NCBI GenBank assembly: GCA_023384675.1
Contig: JAHDVK010000005.1
Span: 124,001 to 188,000, forward strand
Length of the DNA stretch: 64,000 nucleotides
Direction: 5' to 3'
Source of the DNA: Bryobacteraceae bacterium
GTDB taxonomy: Bacteria > Acidobacteriota > Terriglobia > Bryobacterales > Bryobacteraceae
In this document: positions 43,886 to 52,658 of the stretch, piece by piece
Position numbering within the stretch: the first letter of the stretch is position 1
How the letters are laid out: the number at the start of each line of letters is the position of its first letter
Notes under the pieces: generated by a model
What the model was told of the DNA's origin: nothing
What the model saw: only the letters and a program-made list of their open reading frames with translations
Databases searched by the model: none
Program-made: the position numbers and the translations under genes

Positions 43886-44275
43886 TTACTCGAACTCGAC
43901 GAGGATCTGGCCGCTGGTGACGGAATCGCCCACGTTCACGTTGATTTTGGCGATTTTGCCGGCATCCGGAGCGGTGATGTTGGTTTCCATTTTCATGGCT
44001 TCGACCACCAGGACCGTGTCGCCGGTCTGAATCTGCTGTCCCGGCTGGGCCGAGACGCGGACGACCAGCCCGTTGAGCGGGCTGCGCAGCACTTTGCTTT
44101 CGTCGCCGGTGAACGGCTCACCGCCGGCGGGAGTGGGAGGCGGCGGGGCGCCCGCCGGGATGCGGGCGGCGCCGGGCTGGATGAGGAAGTTGACAGGCCC
44201 GCGCGGGGATTCCGGTTCGGTAGCCTCGACTTCCACTTCATAGGTCTTATTTTCAACGGTAATTTTCAATTTCAC
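43886..44275 (-). CDS. Biotin carboxyl carrier protein (transcarboxylase 1.3S type)
   Basis: 129 residues. The C-terminal biotinyl domain has the biotinylation motif VVEAMKMETNI with Lys95, preceded by LNGLVVRVSAQPGQQIQTGD. The N-terminal 55 residues are a Pro/Ala-rich linker typical of 1.3S subunits of methylmalonyl-CoA carboxyltransferase and of decarboxylase gamma subunits. It carries CO2 between the 5S and 12S proteins encoded in the same operon. No biotin carboxylase gene is present here. Confidence 0.92.
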   Translation of the reverse strand: MKLKITVENKTYEVEVEATEPESPRGPVNFLIQPGAARIPAGAPPPPTPAGGEPFTGDESKVLRSPLNGLVVRVSAQPGQQIQTGDTVLVVEAMKMETNITAPDAGKIAKINVNVGDSVTSGQILVEFE

Positions 44276-44294
44276 GGTATGAAGCTCCTAAGAA

Positions 44295-44573
44295 TTAACG
44301 CTGCACGTTGATGCGGTGCGAGGCCTGAATCGAGACGCGGCCTTCCTGCGCCCAACTGGCGGAGCGCACGAGCCGGATCTGCTTGATCTTCGGCTTATGG
44401 CCGAGATAGGCGGCGACGGCGGCGGCGATGGCGATGAGGGTCTCTTCGCTGAGAACCTCATCAGCGGGCTCAGCCTTGGTTTCCACAGTCGAAAGGCGCT
44501 GCGTGAGAAGCTCCAGCATCTGTTTGAGCTGGGCGATTTCAGCGCTGAGGGTTTCGATGGTGACTTGCGACAT
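44295..44573 (-). CDS. Small accessory subunit of the biotin-dependent complex
   Basis: 92 residues. A coiled-coil-like N-terminus (ETLSAEIAQLKQMLELLTQRLSTVE) is followed by SEETLIAIAAAVAAYLGHK and an RLVRSASWAQEGR tail. The latter two parts resemble the cytoplasmic tail of methylmalonyl-CoA and oxaloacetate decarboxylase small subunits, but no membrane segment is present. It sits between the 12S and 1.3S genes, so a scaffolding role in the complex is inferred. Confidence 0.7.
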   Translation of the reverse strand: MSQVTIETLSAEIAQLKQMLELLTQRLSTVETKAEPADEVLSEETLIAIAAAVAAYLGHKPKIKQIRLVRSASWAQEGRVSIQASHRINVQR

Positions 44574-44594
44574 GGGTGGTTGGTTCTCCTCCGC

Positions 44595-46139
44595 TTACAG
44601 CGGAATCAGCCCGTGCTTTTTGGCGGGGCGGAGTTCGCGCTTGGTGTGCAGATATTCGAGCGACTGGGCGAGCAGGCGGCGGGTTTCCGCCGGCTCGATG
44701 ATGTCGTCCACCAGGCGGCGGCCGGCGGCGATATAAGGCGTGGAGAAGGTGTCGCGGTACTGTGCGATCATCTCCTGGCGCTTGGCCGCCTTGTCCTCAG
44801 CGCCATCGATCTCGCGCCGGAAGACGATTTCGGCGGCGCCTTCGGCGCCCATGACGGCGATTTCGGCGGTGGGCCAGGCGAAGGCGCGGTCGGCGCCGAG
44901 GTCCTTTGAGCACATGGCGAGGTGGGCGCCGCCGTAGGACTTGCGCAGGGTGACGGTGAGCTTGGGGACCGTGGCGGCGGAGTAAGCGAACAGCATTTTC
45001 GCCCCGTGGCGGATGATGCCGCCGTATTCCTGCTGCACGCCGGGCAGGAAGCCGGGCACGTCCACGAAGGTGATCAGCGGGATGTTGAAGGCGTTGCAAA
45101 AGCGGATGAAGCGGGAGCCTTTGTTGGAGGCGTTAATATCGAGCACGCCCGCCATTACCTTGGGCTGATTGGCGATCACGCCCACGGTACGGCCGCAGAT
45201 GCGGCCGAAGCCGATCACCATGTTGCCCGCGTAGCCGGCCTGGACTTCGAGGAAGTCGCCCATGTCCACGACGCGGTAGATCACTTCGCGGACGTCATAG
45301 GCGCGCTTGGGGTCGTCGGGGACGATGGTGTTGAGCGATTCATCGGGCTCGACATTGCAGTCCGAGGGGACTTCGGGCGGATCCTCGAGGTTGTTGGAGG
45401 GCAGAAAGCTGAGCAGCTTCTTGCAGATGAGCATGGCTTCCTGGTCGTCTTCGGCGATGAAATGGATGACGCCGGAGTTGACCATGTGGGCATCCGGCCC
45501 GCCGAGTTGATCGGCGGTGACGGTCTCGCCGGTCACCTGCTTGATCACCTGGGGACCGGTGATGAACATTTGGGCCTTGCGCGTCTGGATGATGAAGTCG
45601 GTGAGGGCGGGCGAATAGGCCGCGCCGCCCGCGCAGGGGCCGCAAATCAGCGAGATCTGCGGCACAGCGCCGGAGAGCATTACGTTGGTGTAGAAGACCT
45701 TGCCGTAGCCGGAAAGCGAGTCGATGCCTTCCTGCACGCGCGCGCCGCCCGAGTCGTTGATGAACACGAAGGGCGAACCGGTGGCGAGCGAATGTTCCAT
45801 GATCTCGGCCACCTTAATCGAATGCAGTTCGCCGGCCGAGCCGCCGAGGACGGTGAAGTCCTGCGAGGCGAAATGGACGAGGCGGCCATCGATACAGCCC
45901 GCGCCGGTGACGACGCCGTCGGCGGGGATTTCCTTGCCGGCCATGCCGAAGTGGGTGGCGCGGTGCTGGGCGAACAGACCGGTTTCCTGCACGGTGCCGG
46001 GGTCCAGGAGGGCTTCGACGCGCTCGCGGGCGGTCAGTTTGCCCTGTTCCCGCTGTTTCTTGAGCCTCTCTTCTCCGCCGCCGAGGTAGAGCTTCTCGCG
46101 GCGGGATTTCAATTCCGTAATCTTGTTTTCCATGGACAT
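44595..46139 (-). CDS. Acyl-CoA carboxyltransferase, 12S type (propionyl-CoA/methylmalonyl-CoA)
   Basis: 514-residue biotin-dependent carboxyltransferase, closest to PccB, MmdA and transcarboxylase 12S. It has both crotonase-like halves: RERVEALLDPGTVQE and the oxyanion-type FINDSGGARVQEGIDSLSGYGKVF in the first, and DVPGFLPGVQQEYGGIIRHGAK with KSYGGAHLAMCSKDLGAD in the second. With a 5S protein and a 1.3S carrier beside it, it should transfer the carboxyl group from methylmalonyl-CoA to biotin. An ATP-dependent propionyl-CoA carboxylase is possible if a carboxylase subunit is encoded elsewhere. Confidence 0.93.
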   Translation of the reverse strand: MSMENKITELKSRREKLYLGGGEERLKKQREQGKLTARERVEALLDPGTVQETGLFAQHRATHFGMAGKEIPADGVVTGAGCIDGRLVHFASQDFTVLGGSAGELHSIKVAEIMEHSLATGSPFVFINDSGGARVQEGIDSLSGYGKVFYTNVMLSGAVPQISLICGPCAGGAAYSPALTDFIIQTRKAQMFITGPQVIKQVTGETVTADQLGGPDAHMVNSGVIHFIAEDDQEAMLICKKLLSFLPSNNLEDPPEVPSDCNVEPDESLNTIVPDDPKRAYDVREVIYRVVDMGDFLEVQAGYAGNMVIGFGRICGRTVGVIANQPKVMAGVLDINASNKGSRFIRFCNAFNIPLITFVDVPGFLPGVQQEYGGIIRHGAKMLFAYSAATVPKLTVTLRKSYGGAHLAMCSKDLGADRAFAWPTAEIAVMGAEGAAEIVFRREIDGAEDKAAKRQEMIAQYRDTFSTPYIAAGRRLVDDIIEPAETRRLLAQSLEYLHTKRELRPAKKHGLIPL

Positions 46140-46204
46140 GAGGGATCTCTTTCTTCGGGACTCTCTCGTATTAAGTCAAGTTTCCGGGCGAAAGGGCGCC
46201 GCCT

Positions 46205-47698
46205 CTAGGCCGGGGCCACGGTCACCTTAGTGGTCTTGCCGTTGAGCTTCACGTCGTAGGTCACGGTGGTGGACACCGGGCCTTTGCCCGCGGGAGCGCC
46301 ATCGGCGGCGGGCTTGGCGTCGGGGTCCTTGCCGAGGTTCTTGGGGCCTTCTGCTCGGGTGGAGAAGAACTTGGGAGCCACCTGGGGGAACATGGCGTAG
46401 GTGAGCACGTCCTCGTCGCTGCCGTCGCAGCCCTTGAGGGCGAGCGTCGAGGCGCGCAGTTCCTCCCATTCGGGTTTGAGCAGGTCGGCGGGGCGGCAGC
46501 GGATGGGGTCCTTTTTGGCATGCTTGTTGGCGAGGGCAATCACCTCGGGATTACGTTCGCCGATGGTGGCGCCATAGTAGCCGAGCATGAGGTCGGCGAA
46601 CTCGCCGGTCAGCACCTTATACTTGCCCATCATGACGTTAAAGACGGCCTGGGTGCCGACAATCTGGGACGAGGGCGTGACCAGCGGCGCATAACCGGCG
46701 TCCTTGCGGACGTTGGGCACTTCCGCGAGCACTTCGCGGACCTTGTCCCCCGCGCCCTGCTGCTTGAGCTGGCTCTCCATGTTCGAAATCATGCCGCCGG
46801 GGATCTGGGAGTCGAAGATCTCCGTCTCCACGCCGGTGATATTCGAAAGAAATTCCTGGTAACGGGGGCGGATTGTGGCGAAATGGTCCTTGATTTTGAG
46901 CAGGCGGCTCTTGTCGAGTTCGGCCTTGTAGGGGGTGCCTTCGAGCATCTCGACGAACGATTCGGTGGGATTGTGGCCCGGACCAAGCGACAACGAACTG
47001 ATCGCCGTATCGACGCAGTCCGCGCCCGCTTCGATGGCCTTCATCAGGCTGACCATGGTGACGCCCGTGGTGGCATGGACATGGACATGGACGCGGACAT
47101 CCTGGCCGCAGGCCTGTTTGATGCCCTTCACGATGTCATAGGCGGGCTGGGGCTTGAGCAGCGCCGCCATGTCCTTGATGCAGATGGAATCGCAGCCGAG
47201 GTCGAGCAACTGCTCGGCCATTTCGACGAAGCCGGTGACGGTATGCAGCGGGCTGACGGTGTAACAAATGGTGCCCTGCGCGTGCTTGCCCGCTTTTTTC
47301 ACCGCTTTAATCGACTGGCGGACATTGCGGATGTCGTTCAGCGCGTCGAACACGCGGAAGACATCCATGCCGTTTTCCGCGGATTTTTCCACGAAACGGT
47401 CCACCACTTCGTCCTGATAATGGCGGTAACCGAGCAGGTTTTGCCCGCGCAGCAGCATTTGCAGGCGGCTGTTGGGCAGGAGTTTACGGAACGTCCGGAG
47501 GCGTTCCCACGGATCTTCATTGAGGAAGCGGATGCAGGCGTCGTAGGTAGCGCCGCCCCAGCATTCCACGGACCAGTACCCGGCGTTGTCGATGTCCTCG
47601 CACGCGGGCACCATGTCCTCCAGCGCCATCCGCGTCGCCATCAGGCTTTGATGGGCGTCGCGGAGGATCAGCTCCGTCACATCGATGGTTTTAGACAT
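46205..47698 (-). CDS. Pyruvate/oxaloacetate carboxyltransferase, 5S type
   Basis: 497-residue TIM-barrel carboxyltransferase. The metal/substrate motif LRDAHQSLMATRM is near residue 12, the barrel continues with EVVDRFVEKSAENGMDVFRVFDALND, the carbamylated-Lys segment IKDMAALLKP near 174 and a His pair VHVHVHATTGV. It accepts CO2 from carboxybiotin to make oxaloacetate from pyruvate. It first lacks, at its C-terminus, the biotin domain of oxaloacetate decarboxylase alpha; the carrier is a separate gene, as in Propionibacterium transcarboxylase. It is the first gene of the minus-strand operon. Confidence 0.92.
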   Translation of the reverse strand: MSKTIDVTELILRDAHQSLMATRMALEDMVPACEDIDNAGYWSVECWGGATYDACIRFLNEDPWERLRTFRKLLPNSRLQMLLRGQNLLGYRHYQDEVVDRFVEKSAENGMDVFRVFDALNDIRNVRQSIKAVKKAGKHAQGTICYTVSPLHTVTGFVEMAEQLLDLGCDSICIKDMAALLKPQPAYDIVKGIKQACGQDVRVHVHVHATTGVTMVSLMKAIEAGADCVDTAISSLSLGPGHNPTESFVEMLEGTPYKAELDKSRLLKIKDHFATIRPRYQEFLSNITGVETEIFDSQIPGGMISNMESQLKQQGAGDKVREVLAEVPNVRKDAGYAPLVTPSSQIVGTQAVFNVMMGKYKVLTGEFADLMLGYYGATIGERNPEVIALANKHAKKDPIRCRPADLLKPEWEELRASTLALKGCDGSDEDVLTYAMFPQVAPKFFSTRAEGPKNLGKDPDAKPAADGAPAGKGPVSTTVTYDVKLNGKTTKVTVAPA

Positions 47699-47968
47699 GA
47701 ATGAGTACCTTCTTGGGCAGTATCCCTACCTAAAAGTAGTATCACAGCGGGAGGGCTGCCTCATTCAGGATAGCAGATCCGCATATCTTTTTCATGTTTC
47801 GGTAGAATGACATAGAAGCTGGAAAGTACAGTCCAGTTACGTTGACCGGACCGGAGACGCCTATATAAGGTTTCGCCTGGATCGCGCCGGTGAGGGGCCG
47901 CAAGGCTAGCGATGACGCTCGAGATCCTGACCTGTTCGGCGTCGTAGTAGAGGCCTGGAGTTGGGCCG

Positions 47969-48772
47969 GTGGGCTTCGCGCGCTGGTTGACCGTTTTTCT
48001 GGCCAGCGCCACTCTCGACGCGCACCCTGCGATTGGCATTTTCGCAAACTCAAGCGGGGCCATCTTCTACTCGGATAACGTCCATGTCTGGCGGATCGAT
48101 GCGGGCGGGACGCGTTCGGTCGCGGTCGCCGACGTCCACACTCATGAACTCTGGCTCGACGCCGATGGGAATCTGTATGGCGAACATCTCTGGTATGAAG
48201 GTGAACGCACCAACGGGTGGGGGCACCGGGTCTGGAGGCGCAGTCCGGGCGGGCGGGTTGAAGATGTCATCTCCGCTCGCGCGGGATTTCGTGAGGACTA
48301 CGGCGATTTCTCGTACGTCAGGACGTCTGACGGCTGGATGTACTGGGTGGTCCGCCAGGGAGCGGCTTCGATAGTGAAACGTGCCGGCCCAGGCGTGGCA
48401 GCGGGCACATTCGCGGAGCTCGGCGGCATGCACCCGGGCTGGCTTGCCCTCTCCCCCAGGGGCGATCTGCTGTTTGCCGCGCGGGGCATCGTGTACCGGA
48501 TCAGCCCGTCGGGGAAGGCGGTGGCGCTGCACAGGCGCGGGCTTGGCGACATCATGGGCCTTTGGGCGGACGAAATGGGCAGTGTTTACGCCGCATTGCC
48601 GATGCGCCGAGACGCGGTCCGCATCACGCCGGATGGCGTTGTTTCAACCGTCGCCACGAGCCCGGCGCCCTGGCGGCCCGCTGCCGGTCTGGTGACGCCA
48701 TCGGGCGAACTGTGGCTGCTCGAATTCAACGCTGCGAATGAACAGCGCGCCCGGCGGCACCGCGGGAACTGA
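47969..48772 (+). CDS. Exported beta-propeller-like protein
   Basis: 267 residues from GTG 47969. A hydrophobic N-terminus (WLTVFLASATLDA) looks like a signal peptide. The body has repeated strand motifs with Asp/Gly turns (GIFANSSGAIFYSDNVHVWRID, LWLDADGNLYGEHLW, LALSPRGDLLFAARGIVYRI, WADEMGSVYAAL, VTPSGELWLLEF) at about 45-residue spacing, as in NHL/SMP-30-type propellers. The end ANEQRARR is normal for such proteins. Function unknown. The next open frame, encoding an RHS fragment, continues in the same phase after the TGA. Confidence 0.7.
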   Translation: MGFARWLTVFLASATLDAHPAIGIFANSSGAIFYSDNVHVWRIDAGGTRSVAVADVHTHELWLDADGNLYGEHLWYEGERTNGWGHRVWRRSPGGRVEDVISARAGFREDYGDFSYVRTSDGWMYWVVRQGAASIVKRAGPGVAAGTFAELGGMHPGWLALSPRGDLLFAARGIVYRISPSGKAVALHRRGLGDIMGLWADEMGSVYAALPMRRDAVRITPDGVVSTVATSPAPWRPAAGLVTPSGELWLLEFNAANEQRARRHRGN

Positions 48773-48895
48773 TCGACTTCGGCCCCGGGAGTAGCCCGCC
48801 AGACGGGCTTCGGCTCGGACATCACTTATCGCTTTTCTTCCACCCAAAACGATGGCAGAATACAGGAAAGAATCGGCCACCTTTCCGGCGAAACC

Positions 48896-50203
48896 GTGGA
48901 ATCTCAATATGACCAGATCGGCCGACTGACCTGGGCGAGTACGCCCTACGACGGCTTCGGCAACCTCACCCGGCCGCCGGTCATTAAAGGTTCGCTCACC
49001 GGCTTCACGCTGTGCATGGCCGGCCAGAGCTACGACGACAACGGCAACTGGCTTGGCATGTGGGGCCTGACGCTGTTGTACGACGTGGACAACCGGGTGA
49101 GTAAGGCCGCCGACCACTACCACCAGGAAACCTACGTCTACTCCGCCCGCAACGAGCGACTGGTCTCGCAGTGCGACCAGGACCGCCACCGCGTCCATTT
49201 CTACGGCGCCGACGGCCTGCTGCTCGGCATTTACACCCTGGAAATCACCCAGCTGAACCCCTCCTACACCTACCCCGTCCGCCTGGCCGATCAGGAACGC
49301 GTCTATTTCGGCGGCCGCCTGATGCAAATCGGGGGCGAATGGGTCGCCACCGACCGCCTCGGTTCCGTCGTCCGCAAAGGCACAACCAACTACAAATACG
49401 CCCCCTACGGCCAGGAAATCGGCGGCGCCACAGCGAACGACACCGTCAAATTCGCCACGTATACCCGCGATTCGGTCTCGGGCTTGGATTACGCGTTGAA
49501 CCGCTACTACAAACCTGAATGGGGCCGGTTTACGAGCCCGGATCCTCTCCAACCTGGAATCGCACAGCGTCCTTCGTCTTGGAATTACTACGCTTATACG
49601 GAAGGCGATCCGATTAACTTCTTTGACCCTGAGGGGCTCAATCGGATGGATCCATGCAACCCCAATCTATCGAGGACAGGTCACGTGGATGCGGATTGCT
49701 CTCTGGTGCTGCATGGAGGTGGCGGTGGTGGTGCATTCAGCGGATTTAGAGACACCTACGATTCCATGCGCTGGGAATCTTCGATGGCCACTCAACGATT
49801 CACGAATTTACTTCGGGGCTTTGGTGCATCTTCAGGTTCGACGCCATCCGTGACATCTACAGTAACTTATCCCAAAGCTGACCCGCCGCTCAACCCCAAT
49901 GCCGCTTTTGTGCTTGGCCGAGTCGGCCAAACCACTCAGCCCCTGACAAACCCCTATTTTTGGGCCGCCTGGACGGCGGCGGCTGCAACAGCTGGATATT
50001 CAAGCCAGACACTCCATTTCTACCAGTATCTCAATGCGGGTGGTTATGGGTTCGGGTACATGAGCCCACTCGGTGGGTCATTTGTTCGCTTGGACTACCA
50101 CAAAATACCCGGAAGTGGTTCTTTGCGCGTTCTTCATCTCGATGTCAGACTGCTGGGAATTCGCAAGAAACATTGGCGACCATGGGATATCACGCAACCA
50201 TGA
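48896..50203 (+). CDS. RHS-repeat toxin tip, 5'-truncated
   Basis: 435 residues from GTG 48896; the same frame is open back to 48773 and contains more RHS-like sequence (DITYRFSSTQNDGRIQERIGH), so the true 5' end is missing. YD-type repeats lead into the RHS-associated core (YKYAPYGQEIGG, SGLDYALNRYYKPEWGRFTSPDP, YAYTEGDPINFFDPEG, ending near residue 255). The variable C-terminal domain of about 180 residues ends HFYQYLNAGGYG then LHLDVRLLGIRKKHWRPWD, His/Arg-rich and nuclease-like in look, but I cannot assign it. A small gene overlaps its stop. Complete RHS proteins usually exceed 1,000 residues, so this is an orphan tip. Confidence 0.8.
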   Translation: MESQYDQIGRLTWASTPYDGFGNLTRPPVIKGSLTGFTLCMAGQSYDDNGNWLGMWGLTLLYDVDNRVSKAADHYHQETYVYSARNERLVSQCDQDRHRVHFYGADGLLLGIYTLEITQLNPSYTYPVRLADQERVYFGGRLMQIGGEWVATDRLGSVVRKGTTNYKYAPYGQEIGGATANDTVKFATYTRDSVSGLDYALNRYYKPEWGRFTSPDPLQPGIAQRPSSWNYYAYTEGDPINFFDPEGLNRMDPCNPNLSRTGHVDADCSLVLHGGGGGGAFSGFRDTYDSMRWESSMATQRFTNLLRGFGASSGSTPSVTSTVTYPKADPPLNPNAAFVLGRVGQTTQPLTNPYFWAAWTAAAATAGYSSQTLHFYQYLNAGGYGFGYMSPLGGSFVRLDYHKIPGSGSLRVLHLDVRLLGIRKKHWRPWDITQP

Positions 50204-50622
50204 AATGCTCAGGCAAAGAGTACTCGTGTATGAGAACAACAATTATATCGTTGTGCATGGCTGCGCTTGATGGAACGATCGATATTTCGGACTTCTGGGA
50301 ACAATGGCCTGAAGAAGCTGCCCATGAGTTCTATGCGCAGTGTTATCACGATGTTGACGCCTATTTCGACCACATATATTTAAGTCGTGATTTCATTGGT
50401 TCTATTGCCCCTGGCAATATTCCGATTAATTCTTCTAGCCGAAATAGATGGCTTGTGGAGCTAGATCTTTGCCTTCTTCGATCCGGAGCTCCGCTAGATC
50501 GGCTAATTCACTGCCGCAGACGAGTTGGCGCTAAAGAGTCATTTTCATTCGGATCGTCGCTACTTAGTGAGGTGCGTGCGTGCCTTTTGACCGATGGGAC
50601 CGATGGCTCGTCGGGTCGATGA
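50200..50622 (+). CDS. Candidate immunity protein for the RHS toxin
   Basis: 140 residues. Its ATG overlaps the RHS stop codon (ATGA), the arrangement expected for a toxin-immunity pair. It is acidic and helical with many aromatic residues (DFWEQWPEEAAHEFYAQCYHDV) and lower GC than the surroundings. ATG 50230 is an alternative start. The C-terminus (LLTDGTDGSSGR) runs into a CCGATGGG-rich repeat, so the original end may be altered. Family not recognised; the role is inferred from position. Confidence 0.65.
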   Translation: MKCSGKEYSCMRTTIISLCMAALDGTIDISDFWEQWPEEAAHEFYAQCYHDVDAYFDHIYLSRDFIGSIAPGNIPINSSSRNRWLVELDLCLLRSGAPLDRLIHCRRRVGAKESFSFGSSLLSEVRACLLTDGTDGSSGR

Positions 50623-50755
50623 TGACGGCCGATGGGGTCAGATGGGATGAGACGGGCGGCTCCGTAGCGGCCGATGATGTGGTTCCGCGGCGCAGTCGCT
50701 CGTGAGAGGGCCGATGGGGCCCGATGGGGCCGATGGGCCGATGGGGTCAATGACC
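50586..50755. repeat. Degenerate CCGATGGG-rich repeat tract
   Basis: At least nine imperfect copies of a (G)CCGATGGG unit, densest at 50706-50748. A short relative of the motif appears at 58046-58066, beside the RAYT remnant. It begins inside the end of the candidate immunity gene. Confidence 0.6.
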
Positions 50756-51101
50756 TCGCTCCCCTGTCGCAAAATCCAACAGACCAATCGTTATGAACGA
50801 CTTACAGATGACCCACCCGGCCCCGCCGCACCGCCCTCCCTCCCTTCCACGCACCACTCATTCTCCCAACTCACTGATTCTGATAGCACTTGGTCCCACA
50901 AACCATTTCAGCGGCACTTTGTTTTATGGCCCCCAAATGCCCGAACTCCCACGGCCTGCCTCCTCGCCCCGTCAAGTCATTCATAAAGCACCACTTACGA
51001 AACGAGACGTCACCCCCGCCGCAGCCGCCGGCCCCTCGCCGCCACCGGCAACGTGTTTATCTTCAGCAACATACAATCCAGCCGGCTTGTCAATCCCCGG
51101 C

Positions 51102-51242
51102 CACCCAAAACGATGGCAGAAGACGAGAATCGGCCACGTCAGCGGCGACCGGCTTGGCATGTGGGGCCTGATGCTGTTGTACGACGTGGACAACCGCGTC
51201 CGCATTGCCGCCAACCACGCAGGCTGTTGCTATGAGCGATTG
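51102..51242 (+). pseudogene. Second, degenerate RHS fragment
   Basis: The DNA is a partial copy of 48840-49160. It shares CACCCAAAACGATGGCAGAA, then AATCGGCCAC, and after a deletion GGCTTGGCATGTGGGGCCTG plus TGTTGTACGACGTGGACAAC, encoding LGMWGLMLLYDVDNRV as in the intact tip. It then decays. It is either the relic of a displaced RHS tip or a segmental duplication. Confidence 0.75.
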
Positions 51243-51563
51243 CACACCGGGAGGGATGAAAGTCCAACTGGTTCCCCCTCCCTGACGGTCGGGGCTTTGT
51301 CTGGGCGGGCCATGGAGAATCAATCAGATACGGGGGACTTTCGAGAGTGGCCCGCGAGTGCCTGGGCGCCGGCGAGGTTTTCGCGTTTGGGGTGTGACAG
51401 GAATCGCAAATTTTTTATTGTGTTTATTTTCAAGATATTAACGGAGAAACTGGCATTCGGCCGAACGATTTCCGGTTTTGATTTTCTATGGTGAGACAGG
51501 CGGCAAACATGCGGCGCGAACGGCCGGGAGGGCGAACCGGCCGGGACCGCGCCTTTTGGGGAG

Positions 51564-51597
51564 CCCGGGAGCGCGCTTTGGCGGGCGCGCTCCCGGG
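51564..51597. terminator. Long perfect hairpin upstream of fliM
   Basis: CCCGGGAGCGCGC (51564-51576) pairs over 13 bases with GCGCGCTCCCGGG (51585-51597), loop of 8. No T-run follows on either strand, so it may be a structural or REP-like element rather than a true terminator. Confidence 0.4.
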
Positions 51598-51680
51598 CGC
51601 GGGTATCTCCTTTGGGGGCGAGGAGTAGGCGAAAATTCCGCTAGCGGAAAGGGGCGGGGTGGCCGATAAGGGAAGTAGTT

Positions 51681-52643
51681 ATGTCGGACCGCGTCTTATC
51701 GCAGGAAGAGATCGACTCCGTATTCCGGAATTTGCAGGCTACGGCCGGGTATGACGACCCGGCGAAGCGGGCGCAGCCCTACGATTTCCGGAGGCCGGAC
51801 CGGATCGCGAAGGATCAGTTGCGCGCCATTCATCTGCTGCACGACAATTTCGCCCGTTCGCTGGGTTCGTCGCTGTCGGCATATCTGCGGGCGTACGTAA
51901 TCGTGAACCTGGTGTCGGTGGAGCAATTGTCGTTTCTCGAGTTTTCGCAGTGTCTGCCGTCGCCCACCTGCATCGTGTCGCTGAACATGAAGCCGTTCGA
52001 CGGCAACGCGATCCTGGAGTTGAACCCGTCGATGGTGTTTCCGATTCTCGAGATGCTGTTGGGCGGGACGGGAAAGAATCCGCAGCAGATGGACCGCGAG
52101 ATCACCGAGATCGAGCAGTCGATTCTCGACGGGGTATTCCGGATCATTCTGCACGACCTGCAGGAGTCGTGGGCGCCGATTTCGGCCATTCGTTTTTCGA
52201 TTGATGCGCGCGAGACGGAGCCGCAGTTACTGCAGATTCTGGCGCCCAACGAAGCGGTGGTGGCGGTGAGCATGGAGATCCGGATCGGCGAGGTGTCGGG
52301 GATGATGAACCTGGGGATTCCGTCGATCATCATCAAGATGCTGCGTCAGAAGTTCGACCAGCAATGGAGCGTGCGGAAGACGGAGTCGAACGAAGACGAG
52401 CGGACGCGGATGCTGCGGCTGTTGAATCAGGCGGCGATCAAAATGGATGCGCGGCTGAGCGGGCCCGCGCTTTCGGTGCAGGACATGCTCGAGCTGAAGC
52501 CGGGCGACATCCTGGCATTGGACTACCCTTTGGGCAGGCCGGTCGATCTCGTGCTCAACGGAAAGCAGAAGTTTCGCGGGCGCGTGGCTTCGAATGGCCG
52601 GAACCGGACGTTTCTGATCGACGAAGCGCGGCAGCCGGTGTGA
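51681..52643 (+). CDS. fliM: Flagellar motor switch protein FliM
   Basis: 320-residue C-ring component that binds phosphorylated CheY. The N-terminal LSQEEIDSVFRN is the CheY-binding/dock motif, the middle domain contains QLRAIHLLHDNFARSLGSSLSAYLR and the SpoA domain ends the protein (LKPGDILALDYPLGRPVDLVLNGKQKFRGRV). A GGAAG site precedes the ATG. No other flagellar gene is in the window, so fliM is isolated here, but cheW at the left edge agrees with motility. Confidence 0.95.
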   Translation: MSDRVLSQEEIDSVFRNLQATAGYDDPAKRAQPYDFRRPDRIAKDQLRAIHLLHDNFARSLGSSLSAYLRAYVIVNLVSVEQLSFLEFSQCLPSPTCIVSLNMKPFDGNAILELNPSMVFPILEMLLGGTGKNPQQMDREITEIEQSILDGVFRIILHDLQESWAPISAIRFSIDARETEPQLLQILAPNEAVVAVSMEIRIGEVSGMMNLGIPSIIIKMLRQKFDQQWSVRKTESNEDERTRMLRLLNQAAIKMDARLSGPALSVQDMLELKPGDILALDYPLGRPVDLVLNGKQKFRGRVASNGRNRTFLIDEARQPV

Positions 52644-52658
52644 GCGATCATAGAGACG

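Larger units (their letters stand above)
50756..51680. other. Gene-poor stretch with RHS debris before fliM
   Basis: No intact gene is supported here. It contains one RHS fragment (51102-51242), C-rich low-complexity sequence around 50800-51050 and a strong hairpin (51564-51597). Frames of 60-230 codons look composition-driven. Confidence 0.6.

Noticed and set aside
48770-48772. TGA joining the beta-propeller and RHS frames in the same phase, as possible selenocysteine
   Set aside because: The upstream protein ends naturally (ANEQRARR) and no cysteine position, family continuity or hairpin supports readthrough; the shared phase is chance.
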